Below are positions 21,779 through 32,100 of a stretch of DNA of 64,000 nt, piece by piece. Below the pieces are notes generated by a model, which saw only the letters and a program-made list of their open reading frames with translations, ran no database searches and had not been told where the DNA came from. The stretch lies in the IMG/VR virus record IMGVR_UViG_3300037088_000361, positions 62,001 to 126,000 of that record, one strand, 5' to 3'. This DNA comes from a virus. The position numbers and the translations under genes were made by a program. Positions within the stretch are counted from its first letter, which is position 1; each line of letters opens with the position of its first letter.

Positions 21779-22512
21779 GAGCCCAGCTACTTTCAGATTT
21801 GCACAGTTGTTTCTATTCCAACCCCATTCACTTTCTTGAGTCTTTGGAGTTCGTTCCCGACCTTGATTTCCTCCTGCTCCCTGGGGACCTCACTGTTTCT
21901 TGCTCACAAGGTAAAGATAAGACTAAGTTGGTATTGGACTACCTTTCTGGCAAGGCTCGTCATTGTGTCTTCCTATGCGGAAATCATGAGTATTATCACG
22001 GCACTAAGGAGGCTGCTGAGGGAATCCTTGAGTCTGTAATGCCCTATAATTTTCATTGGCTAAGGAATACCTTAGAGGTCATTGATGGAATAAAATTTTT
22101 CGGCGGAACAATGTGGTTTCCCGACGCCCCGCACAATAAGATGTACGAGGACCAGCTTTCAGATTTCTTGGTCATCAAGGACTTCAAGAAGTGGGTCTAC
22201 GAGGAGAACAAGAAGTTCAACGAGGCGGCAAGGAGCCTCATCACCGATGAGACCATCGTCCTCACTCACCACCTTCCCGCTTACAGGGTGGTTGCCCCGG
22301 TCTTTCAAGGGGACAACCTGAACCGGTTCTTCGTCTGTGAGATGACCGACCTTATCCTTGACCGCAAGCCTCCCCTCTGGGTATATGGTCACACCCACCT
22401 CCCCGCTGACGATATGATAGGGGCGACAAGGGTTGTTTGTTTCCCGTATGGCTACCCCTCTGAATGTCCCCTTGGACCAAAATCCTACAAGTCGGTGGTA
22501 TTTGAGATATGA
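21775..22512 (+). CDS. Calcineurin-like metallophosphoesterase
   Basis: A 245-residue protein starts at ATG 21775, overlapping the previous stop. All metal-ligand motifs are present in order: SDLH (D8, H10), PGDLT (D38), CGNHEYY (N70, H71), LTHHLP near 164, and YGHTH near 204-208. Such two-metal enzymes split phosphodiesters or phosphomonoesters of nucleotides, nucleic acids or proteins; phage versions include the lambda protein phosphatase and nucleotidases. The cap region between 85 and 160 is not diagnostic, so the substrate is unknown. Confidence 0.9.
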   Translation: MRAQLLSDLHSCFYSNPIHFLESLEFVPDLDFLLLPGDLTVSCSQGKDKTKLVLDYLSGKARHCVFLCGNHEYYHGTKEAAEGILESVMPYNFHWLRNTLEVIDGIKFFGGTMWFPDAPHNKMYEDQLSDFLVIKDFKKWVYEENKKFNEAARSLITDETIVLTHHLPAYRVVAPVFQGDNLNRFFVCEMTDLILDRKPPLWVYGHTHLPADDMIGATRVVCFPYGYPSECPLGPKSYKSVVFEI

Positions 22513-22745
22513 ACCCAATCTTCGTCGCCGCCATCATTAAGAAATTTGGAGTTCAGGTCTTTGGGGGGAAGTATGAACTCTTCCTCACTGACTCGCAGTT
22601 GACCTCTATCAACTCTGGTAGCCGTGTGCAGGAGACCCGTGACCCCGTGCGGGGAGGCGTCGTGTTCACCCTCACCGAGAAGCCTAAGGTCATTGACATC
22701 CGCCCCATAGTCCCCGTTTCTCCGCAGTCTCCTTCCAGTATATAG
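22509..22745 (+). CDS. Small protein of unknown function
   Basis: A 78-residue protein starts MNPIFVAAIIKKFGVQVFGG, its ATG overlapping the phosphatase stop. It looks like a small beta-rich domain with a Pro/Ser-rich end. No motif recognised. Confidence 0.6.
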   Translation: MNPIFVAAIIKKFGVQVFGGKYELFLTDSQLTSINSGSRVQETRDPVRGGVVFTLTEKPKVIDIRPIVPVSPQSPSSI

Positions 22746-22842
22746 CGCCAGCGCCTTCCAAGCCCCCTCCTAGCGTTCCTGAGCACCCCCCTCTACTCAA
22801 GCCCCATCTTCTGGCTTTCGTTTTCCTCTGTAGGGGAAAACT

Positions 22843-23400
22843 ATGCACAATCCGCTCCTACAGAAAAAGATAGCTACGCCTTCAAGCACGGACCGGCTCG
22901 AATCCCTCTATACTCTCCTCTCCAGCGACAATAGCGACGACCGGGCGACCTACCTTCAGGCCCGCCAAGAGTTTAAGGAGGCGCTATCGACCGTGGCAGG
23001 AATGCTCCCCCCCAAGAGCCGCCTTGGACGGGAGGTGCGCTTTGCCAAGTGGGACTTACTCAACGCCAATACTTTCGCCCAAGTCGGCGATTATGGTGCG
23101 GCCACGAGCAGTCAGCTACACGCCGTGTGGAGACTCAGGAAGGTTGTGGGTGCCTTGAAGAACAAGGTGGCATATGGGTACGATATTAGTGGGACTAGTG
23201 GCGAAATGTATAGCGGCTCGCAGGACATAGCAAACCGTGAGAACCAAAAGAACATTGATGACACCGCCCAGCCGTTTGAACAACATGAGACTGGTGGGAA
23301 TCCATCCAACCTCACGAGGGATTACTTGGCGGAGCAGGACTACCCCTCTCTTCGGGAGAAGAAAAACAAACGAATCCACTGGCCAGCAAGGACGAGGTAG
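22843..23400 (+). CDS. Helical protein upstream of the fibre genes
   Basis: A 185-residue protein starts MHNPLLQKKIATPSSTDRLE at ATG 22843 after AGGGGAAA. It is mainly helical up to about residue 105, then polar with Asn/Gln-rich linkers. Its stop codon TAG directly abuts the ATG of the collagen-like fibre gene, so they are coupled. It may be a structural or assembly partner of the fibre. No family recognised. Confidence 0.7.
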   Translation: MHNPLLQKKIATPSSTDRLESLYTLLSSDNSDDRATYLQARQEFKEALSTVAGMLPPKSRLGREVRFAKWDLLNANTFAQVGDYGAATSSQLHAVWRLRKVVGALKNKVAYGYDISGTSGEMYSGSQDIANRENQKNIDDTAQPFEQHETGGNPSNLTRDYLAEQDYPSLREKKNKRIHWPARTR

Positions 23401-25035
23401 ATGCCAATAAGAATTCAAAATCCCCCGTGGAAACCAGCCTCTATCAGTGTCGTTGACGGCATCATCATCACCCCTGTGGAGTCTTGGAACGCTACTGTTT
23501 CCTACTCTCAAGGACTGGCGACCAGGTATCAAGGCTCTTCATACCTTTCCCTTAAAGATAACAACCGTGGTCATACCCCTGCAGGCGGCTCAAAGTGGTG
23601 GGGGCTGATTGCGCAGGGCGTCATGGGTACCACCGGTTCGAGTGGGTATACGGGTTATACCGGTCCCGGTAATTTTACAGGTTACACAGGATACACTGGA
23701 CCGGGAAACTTCACTGGATACACAGGCTACACCGGACCAGGTGCCTTTACTGGTTATACTGGATATACCGGTTACACCGGTTACACAGGATACACTGGAC
23801 CGGGAAACTTTACTGGGTACACTGGGTATACTGGACCCGCTGGAAGCGCCGGAGGCGCTGGAGCGACTGGATATACAGGCTACACGGGCTATACTGGTTC
23901 TGGCAATTTCACTGGTTATTCAGGATACACTGGAACAACTGGGTATACGGGGTATATGGGACCGGGAAACTTTACCGGCTACACAGGTTACACAGGCTAT
24001 ACCGGCTACACGGGACTTGGCAACTTCACTGGCTACACTGGGTATACTGGATACACCGGTCTCGGAAATTTTACTGGTTATACGGGGTATACTGGTCCTG
24101 AAGGAGCTGGTTCGGTAGGAGCTACTGGCTACACCGGTTATACCGGTTATACTGGACCGGGGAACTTCACAGGCTACACAGGCTATACTGGTCCGGGAAA
24201 CTTCACTGGTTATACTGGCTATACTGGCTATACCGGTTACACCGGCTACACCGGTCCTGCCGGTGCCGGAAACACTGGCTATACTGGCTATACTGGCTAT
24301 ACTGGCTATACTGGCTATACTGGCTATACTGGTCCCAGTATCACCGGTTATACTGGATACACTGGAAGAACAGGATATACTGGTTATACTGGTCCCGCTG
24401 GTGCTGGAGCGACAGGCTACACTGGATACACTGGTCCCGGTAATTTTACTGGCTATACTGGTTATACAGGTTCTGGAGGAGGAGGAACAGGATATACTGG
24501 TTACTCAGGGTATACTGGATATACTGGTCCCGGTAATTTTACTGGCTATACTGGTTATACAGGTTCTGGAGGAGGAGGAACAGGATATACTGGTTACTCA
24601 GGGTATACTGGATATACTGGTCCCGGTAATTTTACAGGTTACACCGGATACACGGGTTACACCGGATACACAGGCGGCGGCGAGTATTCGGTCGTCACCT
24701 TCATTATCGACGGTGGTGGAATCCCTCCTGACACGGGGTCAAAAGGGTTCGTACAGGTGCCATTTGCCTGCACTATCACAAGTTGGACACTCTTAGCCGA
24801 CCAAGTGGGAAGCTGCAGTATAACGATAAAAAAGTCCACCTACGCAGCCTTCCCAACTACTGCAAGCATAGTAGGAGCTGCTCTCCTTACGCTGGTATCA
24901 CAGCAGTCCAATTCCTCCAGCAGCTTGCCGGGATGGACTACCGGGGTCTTATCGGGTGATGTGCTGGAGTTTTACCTGACCAGTGTCAGCACCTCGACCA
25001 GGATAACTGTGGAGTTGCAGGTAACCAAGATATGA
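23401..25035 (+). CDS. Collagen-like tail fibre protein with Gly-Tyr-Thr repeats
   Basis: A 544-residue protein. Residues 28-72 resemble the short carbohydrate-binding-type module common in phage fibres ([27 protein letters not shown]). Residues 82-424 are unbroken Gly-X-Y triplets, mostly GYT with GPG NFT breaks; Gly every third residue predicts a collagen-type triple helix. The final 120 residues form a beta-rich globular head. Collagen-like repeats are common in phage and Bacillus fibres, where Thr in the third position can carry sugars. A perfect 93-bp tandem duplication (24433-24525, 24526-24618) shows recent growth of the repeat. Next genes overlap or abut it. Confidence 0.88.
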   Translation: MPIRIQNPPWKPASISVVDGIIITPVESWNATVSYSQGLATRYQGSSYLSLKDNNRGHTPAGGSKWWGLIAQGVMGTTGSSGYTGYTGPGNFTGYTGYTGPGNFTGYTGYTGPGAFTGYTGYTGYTGYTGYTGPGNFTGYTGYTGPAGSAGGAGATGYTGYTGYTGSGNFTGYSGYTGTTGYTGYMGPGNFTGYTGYTGYTGYTGLGNFTGYTGYTGYTGLGNFTGYTGYTGPEGAGSVGATGYTGYTGYTGPGNFTGYTGYTGPGNFTGYTGYTGYTGYTGYTGPAGAGNTGYTGYTGYTGYTGYTGYTGPSITGYTGYTGRTGYTGYTGPAGAGATGYTGYTGPGNFTGYTGYTGSGGGGTGYTGYSGYTGYTGPGNFTGYTGYTGSGGGGTGYTGYSGYTGYTGPGNFTGYTGYTGYTGYTGGGEYSVVTFIIDGGGIPPDTGSKGFVQVPFACTITSWTLLADQVGSCSITIKKSTYAAFPTTASIVGAALLTLVSQQSNSSSSLPGWTTGVLSGDVLEFYLTSVSTSTRITVELQVTKI

Positions 25036-25784
25036 GCGTAATCGCATCCGAGCTTGTCTTCTACGGGTCGCTTGACCGCCCTACCTCCGATAATACTATC
25101 ACAGGCGGGGGCATCGACATCCAGAACCGCCCGGTGTTCACCCAGCTTGGCTCCAACGCCGCCCTGGAGGTGGTGTCATCGGCAGGGGGGGATGTGACCC
25201 AGACGCTCACGGTGACGGGAAGGGACGCCGCCAGCGTTTATCAAACGAGCACGGCGACCCTGAATGGTGCTTCCGCCGTCCAGCTATCTCCCGCCACGAT
25301 TTTCCAGAGGGTCTTGACGGTAGCGCTTAGCGGCACGGCAGCGGGCACTATCACGTTAAGGAAGACCAGTGCCGGGGCAACCCTTGGAACCATCCCGCCT
25401 GGGGAACTGGGTTTTTTCGCTATGTTCATTAATTCTTATTCGTCGGGGGCTTCGCAGGTTAGATGGGAGAAAGTATTCTTGAAGAACACCGACCCCACGC
25501 TGGCGCTGGTTCTCGCCACGGTAACACTATCTGCCGACTCGGTGGGGGGTCTTATTACGGCGGGGGTGGGGACGGCACTGAACGACACAACCACAATTGC
25601 AAATCGGAAGACCGCACCGGCCGGAATCAGCTTTGCTGCGTTTGGCGTCCCACAGGGCGTGCCCAACAGCGGAAGCCTTACCTCCGGTTCCGCCGTCTCG
25701 GTCTGGGTCTGCCAAGCCTTGGGGGTTAACCAGGCAGTCATTGACAGCACCTTTGCCATTACTGTCCAAGGGAGTACAACTTAA
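25032..25784 (+). CDS. Beta-rich virion protein, fibre block
   Basis: A 250-residue protein whose ATG overlaps the fibre gene's stop. Composition is Thr/Ser/Ala/Gly-rich with alternating strands ([20 protein letters not shown]), like jelly-roll or Ig-like domains of adsorption proteins. No Cys clusters or helices of note. Likely a tail or fibre-associated protein; the assignment is from composition and position. Confidence 0.7.
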   Translation: MSVIASELVFYGSLDRPTSDNTITGGGIDIQNRPVFTQLGSNAALEVVSSAGGDVTQTLTVTGRDAASVYQTSTATLNGASAVQLSPATIFQRVLTVALSGTAAGTITLRKTSAGATLGTIPPGELGFFAMFINSYSSGASQVRWEKVFLKNTDPTLALVLATVTLSADSVGGLITAGVGTALNDTTTIANRKTAPAGISFAAFGVPQGVPNSGSLTSGSAVSVWVCQALGVNQAVIDSTFAITVQGSTT

Positions 25785-26900
25785 ATGTCTGCACACACTT
25801 TTCCCGCTCTTGACACGAACAACGAATTTACCGGGACGAATAAATTTGACAATGGCATCAATGTGGCTGCCGGTGCTCTCCAAGTAGCAGGTTCTAACAT
25901 TGCTGCGGCTAATCTTGCTGATGGTAAGTCTGGTGCAGGCAAGATTGGGATGCAGGGTGCTAACAATCTAGGCACGTATTCTGGTGGAGCTTTGGTGTTC
26001 GATGCCTCTCTAGGGAATCTTCAAACTGTGACGCTTGGTGCAAACACCGGCACTCCTACTCTGGTAAACACTTCTCCAGGTCAGATTGTCACCTTCTTGA
26101 TTACTCAAGACAGCACGGGCGGTCGTACCTTCACTTGGCCTACTAATGTGTTTGGTGGTGGTGCAGTTGATATCACTGCTGGAGCATGGAGTATCCAAGA
26201 CTTAATCTGCGATTCAAGCGGCAACGCCTATCCCAAAGACAACTTAAAGACACAGTTCAACACGATGAATTACTACCAGCTTTGGGACTTTGTAAATAAT
26301 TATGACGGTCAAACTGGTACTTCCGTAGGAACTCCTTCTGGGGGGTATTCTGAAGTACAAACCCTTCCAGATAAAAATCATCCGGGAGTATGGGTACTTC
26401 TTACAGGTACTTCTATTAATACTGGATATAGTTGGGTATCGGCTGCTCAGGAAAATTTTACTCAAATATTATCATCTTCTTCGGGAATCCCTTGGACATG
26501 CGAGTTTCTACTTGAGACAAATAGTATTTCTAATATTCGAATCCAAGTCGGGTTTATCTACCTTTCGGGAGCAAACCCACCTACTTACGGGGACTACTTT
26601 CAGTTTGATTCATCTGTTGATGCTTATTGGCATTATATTACGAATCAAAATTCGAGTTTAACGAATGCAGCATCTTCTGTTGCCGTAGTTGCTAACACGT
26701 GGTATCGTTTGAGAATTTCATTTAACGGTAATAGCATTAGTCCAGTGGTCAGTTTTTATATCAATGGCGTATTAGTGGGCACTAGTTCAACAAATCTTTC
26801 AACGAATGGTTATTTCTCCTTTCAGGCTACAAATCTGAGCACTGTAGCACAATCGGTTTATCTTGACTTGGCAGCTTTAGGAGCTAATGTGGTTCGTTAG
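25785..26900 (+). CDS. Tail fibre protein with lectin-like domain
   Basis: A 371-residue protein starts MSAHTFPALDTNNEFTGTNK, the typical start of phage fibre proteins with a short trimerisation segment. Residues 60-145 contain a repeat-like strand region ending TFTWPTNVFGGGA. Residues 165-371 look like a concanavalin-type jelly roll (WVLLTGTSI, TCEFLLETNSISNIRIQVGF, WYRLRISFNGNSISP, VSFYINGVLVG), the fold of sugar-binding or adhesin domains. It probably binds a host surface glycan. Confidence 0.78.
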   Translation: MSAHTFPALDTNNEFTGTNKFDNGINVAAGALQVAGSNIAAANLADGKSGAGKIGMQGANNLGTYSGGALVFDASLGNLQTVTLGANTGTPTLVNTSPGQIVTFLITQDSTGGRTFTWPTNVFGGGAVDITAGAWSIQDLICDSSGNAYPKDNLKTQFNTMNYYQLWDFVNNYDGQTGTSVGTPSGGYSEVQTLPDKNHPGVWVLLTGTSINTGYSWVSAAQENFTQILSSSSGIPWTCEFLLETNSISNIRIQVGFIYLSGANPPTYGDYFQFDSSVDAYWHYITNQNSSLTNAASSVAVVANTWYRLRISFNGNSISPVVSFYINGVLVGTSSTNLSTNGYFSFQATNLSTVAQSVYLDLAALGANVVR

Positions 26901-26908
26901 GATAATTT

Positions 26909-27109
26909 ATGGCAAACGCAACCATTTCTACAATTACCGCCACGGGAGATGTTGTCCGCACCGTCTTAATTCAGTACCCGGTCGGGGCGAATAGTTGGCT
27001 GTACACTCCAGTTCAGATGGCAGAAATCTCCCGAATCTTAAATCGGGAGTTTAACAACATGCTCGCAACCCTCGCTGCTGAGATGCCGGAATTAATTATC
27101 AGTGGATAA
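26909..27109 (+). CDS. Small virion-block protein
   Basis: A 66-residue protein starts MANATISTITATGDVVRTVL at ATG 26909, 9 nt after the fibre gene. An N-terminal beta segment is followed by an amphipathic helix. It may be a fibre chaperone or minor structural protein. Not recognised. Confidence 0.65.
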   Translation: MANATISTITATGDVVRTVLIQYPVGANSWLYTPVQMAEISRILNREFNNMLATLAAEMPELIISG

Positions 27110-27120
27110 GGAGTCTTTAA

Positions 27121-28359
27121 ATGCAACTCATAACTGGACCCAAATCGAACGTTGATAATCTCGCTGCCAACCTTGCTAACTGGGCAAATATGGCAAGAGC
27201 ATACCCTCCCTCATGGGACGGAGCCAAGCACAGAATTCCGATGGCCACTCCAGGACATGGTTCATTTGGAGACATGCTTCCGGGACGTGGCCTGTATCTG
27301 AACCACGACCTGAAAGACTTGGGTATTACGAGGGGAGATATTCCTCATGTCTACGAGCGCACCCAGGTCAAGAAGATTTCCGAAGCTCTGTTATCAGAAC
27401 GAAATGCCCTCAAACTCATTGCCTATCGGGATTATGCTTTGCGAGGAGGGCACGTTGCTGCGGATGTAGCCAGAGCGGCCATTACGACCTACGATGGCAT
27501 CATTGCTGCAAGAGCCGGTGGATTTGCCAACGATGTGTATATGGCCAAGGCTTCCATCACGTCAGTGGGTTCCATTTGGTATTCTCTCATGCTTGCGGCA
27601 GCAGGAACCATTGCCCCTTTGTCCGGGCTAGCTGCTGGCAGCGGCTCTGCAAATGCTGGTGGGACAGCATGTACCAGAGCGACGGCTGGTGCATGGTCTT
27701 TAGGAATTAACAATCCGACTGGTTCAAATCGAAAGTATCTCCTGACAATCGGCTTCAATTCTGTTCAGCAAATTAACCAGTTGGCGCTTGTGGACCTGCT
27801 GGTAGGTGTTAGCGCACTTTCGACCAACTCCGCCACGAACAATGTGAATACTGTGGCCCTGCCTCGGTACGGAGCCGCTGGGTCGATTATTGTCAATGGT
27901 GCAGGTGTCTGGCCAGTGTTGGAATGTACAACGCCACCTTCGCCTGGTGCTCTTAATTGGGGAGGAACTTATACTAATCAGGCAGGAGCAGGAGCTAACT
28001 TTGTCGCTACCGCCATGGTGAATGCTCAGGTCGCAAGTCGTATCCAGTCAAATGCTACCGGGATGTGGATGTGCCCGTCTTTAGCAGTAGGAGATTATGG
28101 TGTGCAGGGTGTTCTGACCATCACTACATCAGCTCAATTTGCCAGTGGCGTTTTCAACTTGTATCTGGTCTATCCCCTAACCATGCTTCCTGCTCTGGCA
28201 TCAGGGTTGTATTACGAACGTGATTCAACGATTCAAATTGATAGTATCTGTGAATTAGCGAATGCTAGTCAGGTAATCGGATGCTTGGGTGGATTTGTGC
28301 TTCCGAACACAACTTCTACCGGCATTTCTCAGTTCTTCTTTAGAACGTGTGAGGGATAA
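27121..28359 (+). CDS. Virion protein of the fibre block
   Basis: A 412-residue protein starts MQLITGPKSNVDNLAANLAN after AAGGAGTC. The first 150 residues are helical and contain PHVYERTQVKKISEALLSER; the remainder is Ala/Gly/Thr-rich and beta-like (SIWYSLMLAAAGTIAPLSG, then many short strands). It may be a decoration, baseplate or fibre-tip protein. No family recognised. Confidence 0.72.
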   Translation: MQLITGPKSNVDNLAANLANWANMARAYPPSWDGAKHRIPMATPGHGSFGDMLPGRGLYLNHDLKDLGITRGDIPHVYERTQVKKISEALLSERNALKLIAYRDYALRGGHVAADVARAAITTYDGIIAARAGGFANDVYMAKASITSVGSIWYSLMLAAAGTIAPLSGLAAGSGSANAGGTACTRATAGAWSLGINNPTGSNRKYLLTIGFNSVQQINQLALVDLLVGVSALSTNSATNNVNTVALPRYGAAGSIIVNGAGVWPVLECTTPPSPGALNWGGTYTNQAGAGANFVATAMVNAQVASRIQSNATGMWMCPSLAVGDYGVQGVLTITTSAQFASGVFNLYLVYPLTMLPALASGLYYERDSTIQIDSICELANASQVIGCLGGFVLPNTTSTGISQFFFRTCEG

Positions 28360-29079
28360 ATGATATTTCTTGGGCCACCGTTGACTAGCACTGATGGTAT
28401 GACTGGTGCATTACAGGCAGCAACCTCTGGAGTATTTTTATTTTATGGTAGTCCTGCTCAGCTCGGGCTAATCAGCGCCCGCGCGATGACAGTTACAGAG
28501 AATGCTATCTGCTATCGCTTTCGTCCAGCTTCTGCTTCATGGGCGTCAGCATACTTCACTCGCAACTGGCACAGTGTTGGAGCCAACGGCAAGCCCGACG
28601 CTGCAACTCCGATGCGGGTAAAGTCTCCGTACATCCCAGTGAGTCAAGCCGTGGCGGTGAACTATGAAAATTTGATGGCGGTAGTCTCGGCTACAGGGGT
28701 GCTTCCCTATATACTCATCAACGACTCAGGGGCTGGCACATGGCAAGTGCTTATAGACAACAATAAGATTTTATGGACCTCCCCCTCTCCCGCCGCCTCG
28801 CCCTCTACAGTGACCCTTACTGACTACACCAGTGGTACTACCAGTTGGCAGTTGGGTATCACTACCAGCGGAACCCTGACCACCACCTCCGAGACATTCA
28901 ACCCCGCTTACCCTGTAGGGATAGCCTTAATTTCCCCGAATGGGAGCTTCTACGCTCTGGGTGTGGACAGTAACGGTTTGCTCAATACCTTCGCCGCGCC
29001 GCCTCCGACCTTTGGGGTACCGTATGAGGTCTACCGCAACTTCGCCTACAAGAATCGAAGCCAAGGCTGGATTACTTAG
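28360..29079 (+). CDS. Beta-rich virion protein of the fibre block
   Basis: A 239-residue protein starts at ATG 28360 directly after the previous stop. Thr/Ser-rich strands dominate, with no charged helices; a Pro-rich segment PSPAASPSTVTLTDYTSG separates two halves. It ends the fibre block; a recurrent AGTATTATG box follows. Function inferred from context only. Confidence 0.68.
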   Translation: MIFLGPPLTSTDGMTGALQAATSGVFLFYGSPAQLGLISARAMTVTENAICYRFRPASASWASAYFTRNWHSVGANGKPDAATPMRVKSPYIPVSQAVAVNYENLMAVVSATGVLPYILINDSGAGTWQVLIDNNKILWTSPSPAASPSTVTLTDYTSGTTSWQLGITTSGTLTTTSETFNPAYPVGIALISPNGSFYALGVDSNGLLNTFAAPPPTFGVPYEVYRNFAYKNRSQGWIT

Positions 29080-29121
29080 ACGACCCCCATTCGGCAAGAT
29101 GGATAAAGTCTCCTCGGTATT

Positions 29122-29130
29122 AGTATTATG
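29122..29130 (+). promoter_or_regulatory. Recurrent AGTATTATG box
   Basis: AGTATTATG lies 16 nt before the multi-domain glycosyltransferase start and separates it from the fibre block. It is a copy of the window-wide box. Confidence 0.4.
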
Positions 29131-29145
29131 GTATCAGGGAGAACT

Positions 29146-32100
29146 ATGGGCGTCAAGTTCAGCGTTGCTATCATAATGAGGAATGCGGTCAAGACCTTGC
29201 CCAGGCTTGCCGTTTCTCTTAAGGAATTCCTAGCACATGGGGGAGAGTGGATAGGGATGGACACCGGGTCTACGGACGGCACTCCCCAGCTTGCCCGAGA
29301 CTTGGGTTGCACGGTCTTTGAGGTCGGGGACAAGTTCATCTTTGAGCTACCATCGGGACTGGTGGAGAAGATAAACACTCGGTTTGTGGTATCGGGTGAA
29401 GAGCTAATAGTACAGGTGTCCGACCGCTTGTTTGACTACTCGTCAGCCAGGAACTTTGCCGCCAAGATGGCGAGCAACGATGTTGTATCAATGCCCGATG
29501 CAGATGAGCAGTATACCAACCTTAACATAGACGCCATCGAGAAGGTCATTGACCAAGGCTACCAGCAGTTTGAATTCCATTTCATATTCGCTCACGACCA
29601 CCTTGGTCGTCCCGCTGTGGCTTTCCGACAGTGTAAAATGTATGATAGACGGAAGATGTCCTGGACCGGTATCGTACATGAAGTGCTGACTGGAAATGCA
29701 AATCGAACATACTTGCCCCCCGATGTCCTTTTGCTGGAGCATTTTCAGATACTAGACAACACACCGCATCGAAATAGATATCTTGCTGGTCTATCCTTGG
29801 ATTGTTACCTTAATCAGGAAAATGATAGAAATAGCCACTATTTGGCCCGAGAATTTATGTGGTCAGGACGCCCCAAGAGTGCCATACGAGAGTTTGATAG
29901 GCACATTGCTATGAACCGATGGGCGCAAGAAAGGGGACAATCTCTTATCTTCCGTGGAGATTGCTATCTATCTTTGGGGAACGAGGAAGAAGCGTTAGCA
30001 TCTTGGCACCGGGCGATAACAGCCGATGGCACAAGGCGGGAGCCGTGGCTTCGTCTTGCCGACTATTTTTGGAAGAAGAATGACCCTCAGAAGGTTGTCA
30101 GCTATGTATCCGCCGCCTTGGAGGTTCCATTTAACGATTGCTATTGCAACCAGCAATCCCACTATAGGGATATTCCACATCAATTGATGTATTGGGCGTT
30201 ATGGTGGCTTGGCGACCGAGAACGCTCCAAGGAGCATTGGCAGAAGGCCCTTGCCTATGACCCGACCAACCCCAAGTACATCCAAGACAAGCAGTATTAC
30301 GAGTCCGACCCCAATGCTTACATCCAACCAACCCCGGAGATTGAAGGCTGGATGACCCCCTTTGAACTCAACTGGCTCCATCAGCAGGCAAAAAAGGTTG
30401 ATAGCATCCTAGAACTGGGAAGCTGGAAGGGACGAAGTACGCACGCCCTGTTGTCCGGTTGCAAGGGCAAGGTCACCTGCGTGGACACATGGAAGGGGTC
30501 GGCCGACCCACGTGACTCGACCAACGTCATGGCGAAGCAAGCGGATGTCCTGGTCGAGTTCAAGAATAACGTCGGGCACTTCCCCAACCTTGAAATCGTG
30601 CAGATGGACAGCGCCTATGCCGCCGCCAAGTTCGCCGCTGAGGGACGGAAGTTTGATATGGTGTTCATTGACGCCGGGCATACATATGAAGAGGTCAAGC
30701 GGGACATTGAGTTGTGGCGGCATAAGGCCAAGGTCATCCTCTCGGGGCATGATTATCTCCCGCAGACATGGATGGGCGTGTGCCAGGCGGTAGATGAGTT
30801 ATGCGGCAAAACCTACAAAGCGGAGTCCATCTGGTATACCCCTGCGGTGCCTATGCCTAGAATTCAGGGGTTATACCCCGAATCTTTAGCTGAATTCCAA
30901 GATAAAATAGAGGCGAATACCCCCTTTTCTTTTGTTAAATGCGGAGATGGTGAGCTGGCCTGTATGAATGGGGAACAAGGGGGCACTTGTGACGGGCAGC
31001 CCTACTCTTTTGAACTGAACACCGCCTTACGCAGGGTCTTTGCCTTCTTGATGTCCCATAGCTCCTACTTGGCAGCTTGGGAAGACCGTGCCGATGCGGA
31101 TGGACGCCTGCTCTTGCACCGCACCGACACCCAAAACATGGCTGCCTTGAGGTCTTTCTACGGAACTGTGCGCAATTCACCAAATCGGAAGGTATTCATC
31201 GGTCCCGCCAAGTTGTCGGGGGCTGCCAAGATGCTTCGGGCTGAGCATCTCACTGTTCCCGACAAGGATGCATTCTCTGGTTACAACGAACTGTGGGACC
31301 GACTGAAGGGGATGCTTGTCGAGAGGGGTATCTACCTGTTTAGCGCCGGACCCACTGCTAAAGTTCTTATAGCCGACGCGCTCAGGGCTTGCCCAAGCAT
31401 CACTTGCCTAGACACAGGAAGCTCTTTTGACCCCATCTTCCTTAGCCAGACTAGGACTTTCCAAGCACCTCAGGGGGAGCTTAGAGAGTTGTATGCTGAT
31501 TTTTTAGAGCCAAAGATTCCTAAAAGTGTTTTCACCGTCTGGCTCTCCGACGGCCCAGAGTTGCCGTCCAATATTGAGAAGTGTGTGGCCAGCCAGCGGG
31601 CAGTTCCTGGGTATGAGCACAAGGTAATCACACTTGCCGACCTGCCCAAGGGCATACCCTATCTTGATGCGGCCATCGCAGCCAAGAGGTGGGTCAAGGC
31701 GTCAGACTACCTGCGTATCCACGAATTAGTTGAGAGAGGGGGCATCCACTTGGACGCAGATGTGGAGGTGTTGCCCGGCAGGAACTTTGATGACCTGCTG
31801 AGTGCTTCTCTCTTTGTGGGAAGAGAGGAGAACGGGTTTATCTCTACGGCCGTAATCGGAGCCATTCCTAATCATCCTCTCCTGAAGGAGCACCTAGAGG
31901 AAGTCGTCCGCAAGTTCAAAGGGGACGACGACAAGAACTTTGAGTCGTCCTTGGAGTTAATCACGCCTCGTATCTATACGGCAGCGACAACCGACAACAG
32001 CATCCAAATATGCTCCCCCGAGTACTTTTACCCATATAATCATCAGACGGGATGTATCAATGTTACCGGTAATACCCGTGTTTTTCATCATTTCCTGAAG

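Noticed and set aside
23609-24796. Possible repeat array (CRISPR-like) in the GYT region
   Set aside because: The periodicity is 9 nt coding triplets in one long ORF with no constant-length spacers; it is a protein repeat.
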